Positions 62,601-64,000 of a DNA stretch of 64,000 bases are shown one piece after another. The DNA comes from Paludibacter sp. (GTDB taxonomy: Bacteria; Bacteroidota; Bacteroidia; Bacteroidales; Paludibacteraceae). The DNA lies in the NCBI GenBank assembly GCA_024710005.1, contig JANJVQ010000018.1, positions 1-64,000 of the forward strand. The letters are read 5' to 3'. The notes beneath the pieces were generated by a model that was not told where the DNA came from, did not search any database, and saw only the letters and a program-made list of their open reading frames with translations. The translations under genes were made by a program, and so were the position numbers. How positions within the stretch are numbered: position 1 is the first letter of the stretch; each line of letters opens with the position of its first letter.

Positions 62601-63093
62601 CCCCGTAATTGGTCAATGCCCATGCTTCATCCTTGCTTCTCACATCAAGCACCCGGGTATAGCCTGCGTTGATAGCAGTCTGTTCTACATCCGCCGGTAC
62701 AGCGATGGCATTTAGGACAGCACAAAGCGAAAGCGCTACGTTTACCGAAGCTGCTCTCGCTTCGCAGAGAATATAACCGCTGAAACGGTCGGCATACCGG
62801 GCCAGCAATCCACTGAAATTGTTGTAATAGGTGCGATCGATGGTGACATAATCCTCCAGCGTGGCAGCGTGACCGTGTGCATCCCGCAGAATCTCCGGTT
62901 TGGTACGGGCTAACATGCCTTGTAAGGATTGCAACACAATTTTCTGTGAATAGCCGAAAGATTCCGATGTGAGATAGAGCCGGTCGGGCTGTTGCGCCGC
63001 AGCAGGATAAGGACTATCAGCTACACGACTTATTGGTTGTGCAGGGACAAACATCCACATCGAAAGAAATATCAGCAATATGTATTTTTTCAT
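59689..63093 (-). CDS. GxGYxYP-family protein with PA14, crystallin, ricin and T9SS domains
   Basis: 1134 residues: signal peptide 1-18; GxGYxYP N- and C-terminal domains about 35-515 with VCFVISDGDNIQW (280-291), AGPSGAGYYFPGIYP (348-361, GAGYYFP with F replacing Y) and IPVHIWTMNP (about 475); PA14-like domain 520-660 (GLRAEYR...LLEWESS); crystallin-like segment 670-750 (VVLFSGDNFAGDSLVV); ricin-type beta-trefoil about 757-895; a second PA14 at 907-1050 (GLTAEYYNG..YTFYVNSDNG); T9SS CTD 1058-1134. GxGYxYP proteins are putative carbohydrate-active proteins whose activity is not established. The binding modules suggest a complex glycan target. Confidence 0.88.
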   Translation of the reverse strand: MKKYILLIFLSMWMFVPAQPISRVADSPYPAAAQQPDRLYLTSESFGYSQKIVLQSLQGMLARTKPEILRDAHGHAATLEDYVTIDRTYYNNFSGLLARYADRFSGYILCEARAASVNVALSLCAVLNAIAVPADVEQTAINAGYTRVLDVRSKDEAWALTNYGAHFSKKIASYQAVNDDRALFVGDYSVFAGALQFWDASATGSLANAVYDRMNPSAVYFGWGAGEYNTVEQLSMHSAMIHPSDWSPNLSVLSNIPVKLPRQKVEPEEFKVVPNVHTVCFVISDGDNIQWLSGSLNNTNNWSNPDKARLKLGWTVSPAFAELAPALYKKYIENALTTENARNYLVAGPSGAGYYFPGIYPQLADQNRFMNQMMKKADLNIVNIIDKDGIHNPDEYLKQSNVDALFYYSYGGQYTKVAGEIKWYKDKPSIGGRFTLWGNSSDGSAATRERVCQSLANTLNSQSTNIHSASGYSLIPVHIWTMNPSDVLNCISKLNPNVRVVSPEEFVWLIRKNVRQLNIGNGNGLRAEYRLAANPEVPVLTTNEPTIDFDDEFSTEATEAVGEQNFTALWTGKVQAIYSQVYTFHSTAKGGVQLKINGRTLCDSLTNATVTSSDTITLEAGKQYDIEFRYQKSGAKGLALLEWESSSQVRQRIPRYQLFSRPMPNAGPVTAYDDIDYGGYSGGLKLGDYDADALERTGFTPASIKALRVAEGYKVVLFSGDNFAGDSLVVTANQANLAAWADRTVSLKVLSNGATVAKGRYFIKPVESSSIMGIDGGIKSTEDGKKVKLFRNTGAINQQFRFVEVRDRIYRIESVSSRKSLEIDNFSKAAGAEVQQWKTSTDAANQQFILVPVNDEGVFKILSCHSGKILEATSLSSLAQIIQSDDVNQLNARWQLEPVPPLADGKGNGLTAEYYNGTAFNTLQTSQIDTTINFSWGTAKPHRSVNADNFSIRWQGKIEPRATGEYTFYVNSDNGRRLWVNNQLVIDKWLDDYDIEYEGNITLQANELYDIKLEYFESNGGAYCRLEWLNLKQPREIVPRSQLYSLDYSGVDELNADDFFLLYPNPASGQLRVSVNEVYNGGMLKISDLSGRTILTQQLGMSDNKVDIAGIPSGVYFVLFTGGNKSGVKKLIVR

Positions 63094-63129
63094 TAGCGTT
63101 TATATCGATTATTTTTTTAGCCACAACAA

Positions 63130-63158
63130 CTTATATGTACTCATATGCCTTATATGGT
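63130..63158. repeat. ACCATATAAG repeat, single diverged arm
   Basis: CTTATATGTACTCATATGCC continues to TTATATGGT: an inverted, partly diverged arm, immediately upstream of the GxGYxYP gene and just after the stop of the next gene. Confidence 0.65.
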
Positions 63159-63175
63159 AAAATATTATATTATGT

Positions 63176-64000
63176 TCATTGCTTCATAAATCTGGCGCAA
63201 GACATTACTTTACCACTTCGTAAACTGAGCAGGTAAAGACCAGCATTGTAGGCGCTGACATTGATATTGGTTTCTCCGGCCGTAACATGAAAGGATTCGG
63301 TTTCATTTCCCTCCATATCGTATACATACAAACGTCCGTCATACGGCGTATGCACCAACAGATTATCTTTTACCGGATTGGGATAAACTTTCAACGGTGA
63401 AGAACCTCCGATGTTTTTAGTCCCATTCGGTCCCCTGAGAAAGTGAAAATGATCTATTTTATATCCGCTTCCCCTGTACACTAAGTAGATGTTCTGTCGC
63501 CCGGAAACTTCCTGAAGCTGGCAGTTCACCGTAACCCATTCACCGGTATTGGCCGAAGGAATTTCGGCTGTTCCGATTAGCGAACCCGACGGACTTCCGA
63601 TCCGGATTTCAACGGTGCGTCCCGATTGCCGGCTGCCTTGTATCTGGAATACGGCTTCTGCAGGTTGTTCCGAACCAAAATCGACATGATTGTAAGCCGT
63701 ATAATAACCATCGGCAATGTTCCCGACAATGGCAGTTGTATCATCCGAACGTTCCACGATAACGCCTCTCAGGTAATCGAAATTTTCCGCCTCCATGGTT
63801 TTAAATGCATCCTTAATGATTAACTCCGGCGACAGCGGGGCATTGAAAGCTGCCGATACAGCCGTAGAAGTTCCGAAAGCTTTGTTGGAGAAATTATAAC
63901 CATCAGAAAAAATATAGTTTTCGGCTGATTTTACCCACCAGGCAGTCCAGATTACACCGGCTGAATTTCTGTTGTTATAGGCCTGCAAAGCGTTGCGTTG
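63176..64000 (-). CDS. T9SS cargo protein with CBM6-like domain, 5' end cut by window
   Basis: At least 274 codons remain; the frame is open to the window edge, so the true start lies outside. The visible N-terminal part (SAGVIWTAWWVKSAENYIFSDGYNF) is the end of an unidentified, possibly catalytic, domain. Residues about 70-185 look like CBM6 (FKTMEAENFDYLRG..VDFGSEQPAEAVFQIQGS..TVEIRIGSPSGSLIGTAEI..QNIYLVYRGSGYKIDHFHF), a carbohydrate-binding beta-sandwich. The T9SS type A CTD follows (VYPNPVKDNLLV, YNAGLYLLSLRSG). Surface or secreted glycan-binding protein, part of the 54-64 kb cargo cluster. Confidence 0.82.
   Translation of the reverse strand, partial: QRNALQAYNNRNSAGVIWTAWWVKSAENYIFSDGYNFSNKAFGTSTAVSAAFNAPLSPELIIKDAFKTMEAENFDYLRGVIVERSDDTTAIVGNIADGYYTAYNHVDFGSEQPAEAVFQIQGSRQSGRTVEIRIGSPSGSLIGTAEIPSANTGEWVTVNCQLQEVSGRQNIYLVYRGSGYKIDHFHFLRGPNGTKNIGGSSPLKVYPNPVKDNLLVHTPYDGRLYVYDMEGNETESFHVTAGETNINVSAYNAGLYLLSLRSGKVMSCARFMKQ

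Noticed and set aside
1-64000. tRNA, rRNA, riboswitch or complete transposon
   Set aside because: I read the intergenic regions for cloverleaf pieces, conserved aptamer cores and transposase motifs and found none; weak cases could be missed without a covariance search.

Overview
The window comes from a Bacteroidetes chromosome, most likely a Bacteroidales member (Paludibacter- or Dysgonomonas-like). This is inferred from type IX secretion (T9SS) genes and T9SS sorting domains, the 'SLRTR' transcarbamylase of Bacteroidetes arginine synthesis, PorX/PorW homologues, -7 boxes of the form TAnnTTTG, and Bacteroidetes families such as DUF6249/ECF sigma, GH125 and GxGYxYP. No rRNA, tRNA, complete insertion sequence or CRISPR array was found.

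Layout. 0.2-9.1 kb: an SDR epimerase, an orphan anaerobic sulfatase-maturase-type radical SAM enzyme, three lipoproteins (one a polysaccharide deacetylase), a PsiE-like membrane protein, a FemAB-like transferase, and a DUF6249 / ECF sigma / membrane-anchored-partner operon. 8.5-14.2 kb: a minus-strand housekeeping run ruvB-cysS-(RhuM-like)-rbfA-LolC/E-like permease-lipoprotein, with an accessory RhuM/PLD-like gene inside it. 14.5-15.9 kb: ammonium transporter. 16-20.3 kb: arginine genes (transcarbamylase, argB, argE) with apt and a carbohydrate-esterase-like gene between them. 20.4-24.8 kb: porW-porX, a T9SS lipoprotein and its two-component regulator. 25-30.4 kb: a CPBP protease, an RRM protein, proB-proA and an M28 peptidase/QC-like lipoprotein. 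30.9-34.5 kb: etfB-etfA-acyl-CoA dehydrogenase. 34.6-37.7 kb: an EamA transporter, a LigB/DODA-like dioxygenase and a Fic protein. 38-45 kb: a T9SS cargo protein and a GH38-GH125 alpha-mannosidase pair. 45-52 kb: membrane proteins, then an AT-rich stretch of same-strand accessory genes (AIPR phage-resistance protein, lipoproteins, CFI-box protein, zinc ribbon) separated by attC-like inverted repeats, resembling an integron cassette array without integrase. 52.8-64 kb: an HU-like protein, a SIMPL protein, and four consecutive T9SS cargo proteins (GH127-like, a ricin/crystallin-module protein, GxGYxYP, and one cut by the window edge).

How it fits together. PorX and PorW would help control and assemble the machine that exports the C-terminally tagged glycan-active proteins at 38 kb and 54-64 kb. 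The mannosidases and GH127-like enzyme point to saprophytic use of plant, fungal or host glycans.

The most unusual material is non-coding. Two paralogous elements (about 37.9-38.2 and 52.37-52.8 kb) share an 80-bp block followed by an array of dyad sites repeated at exactly 22 nt. The dyads at the two loci differ by a compensatory pair of changes. At least four families of dispersed palindromic or direct repeats also occupy the intergenic spaces, including a roughly 193-bp nested inverted repeat at 57.4-57.6 kb.
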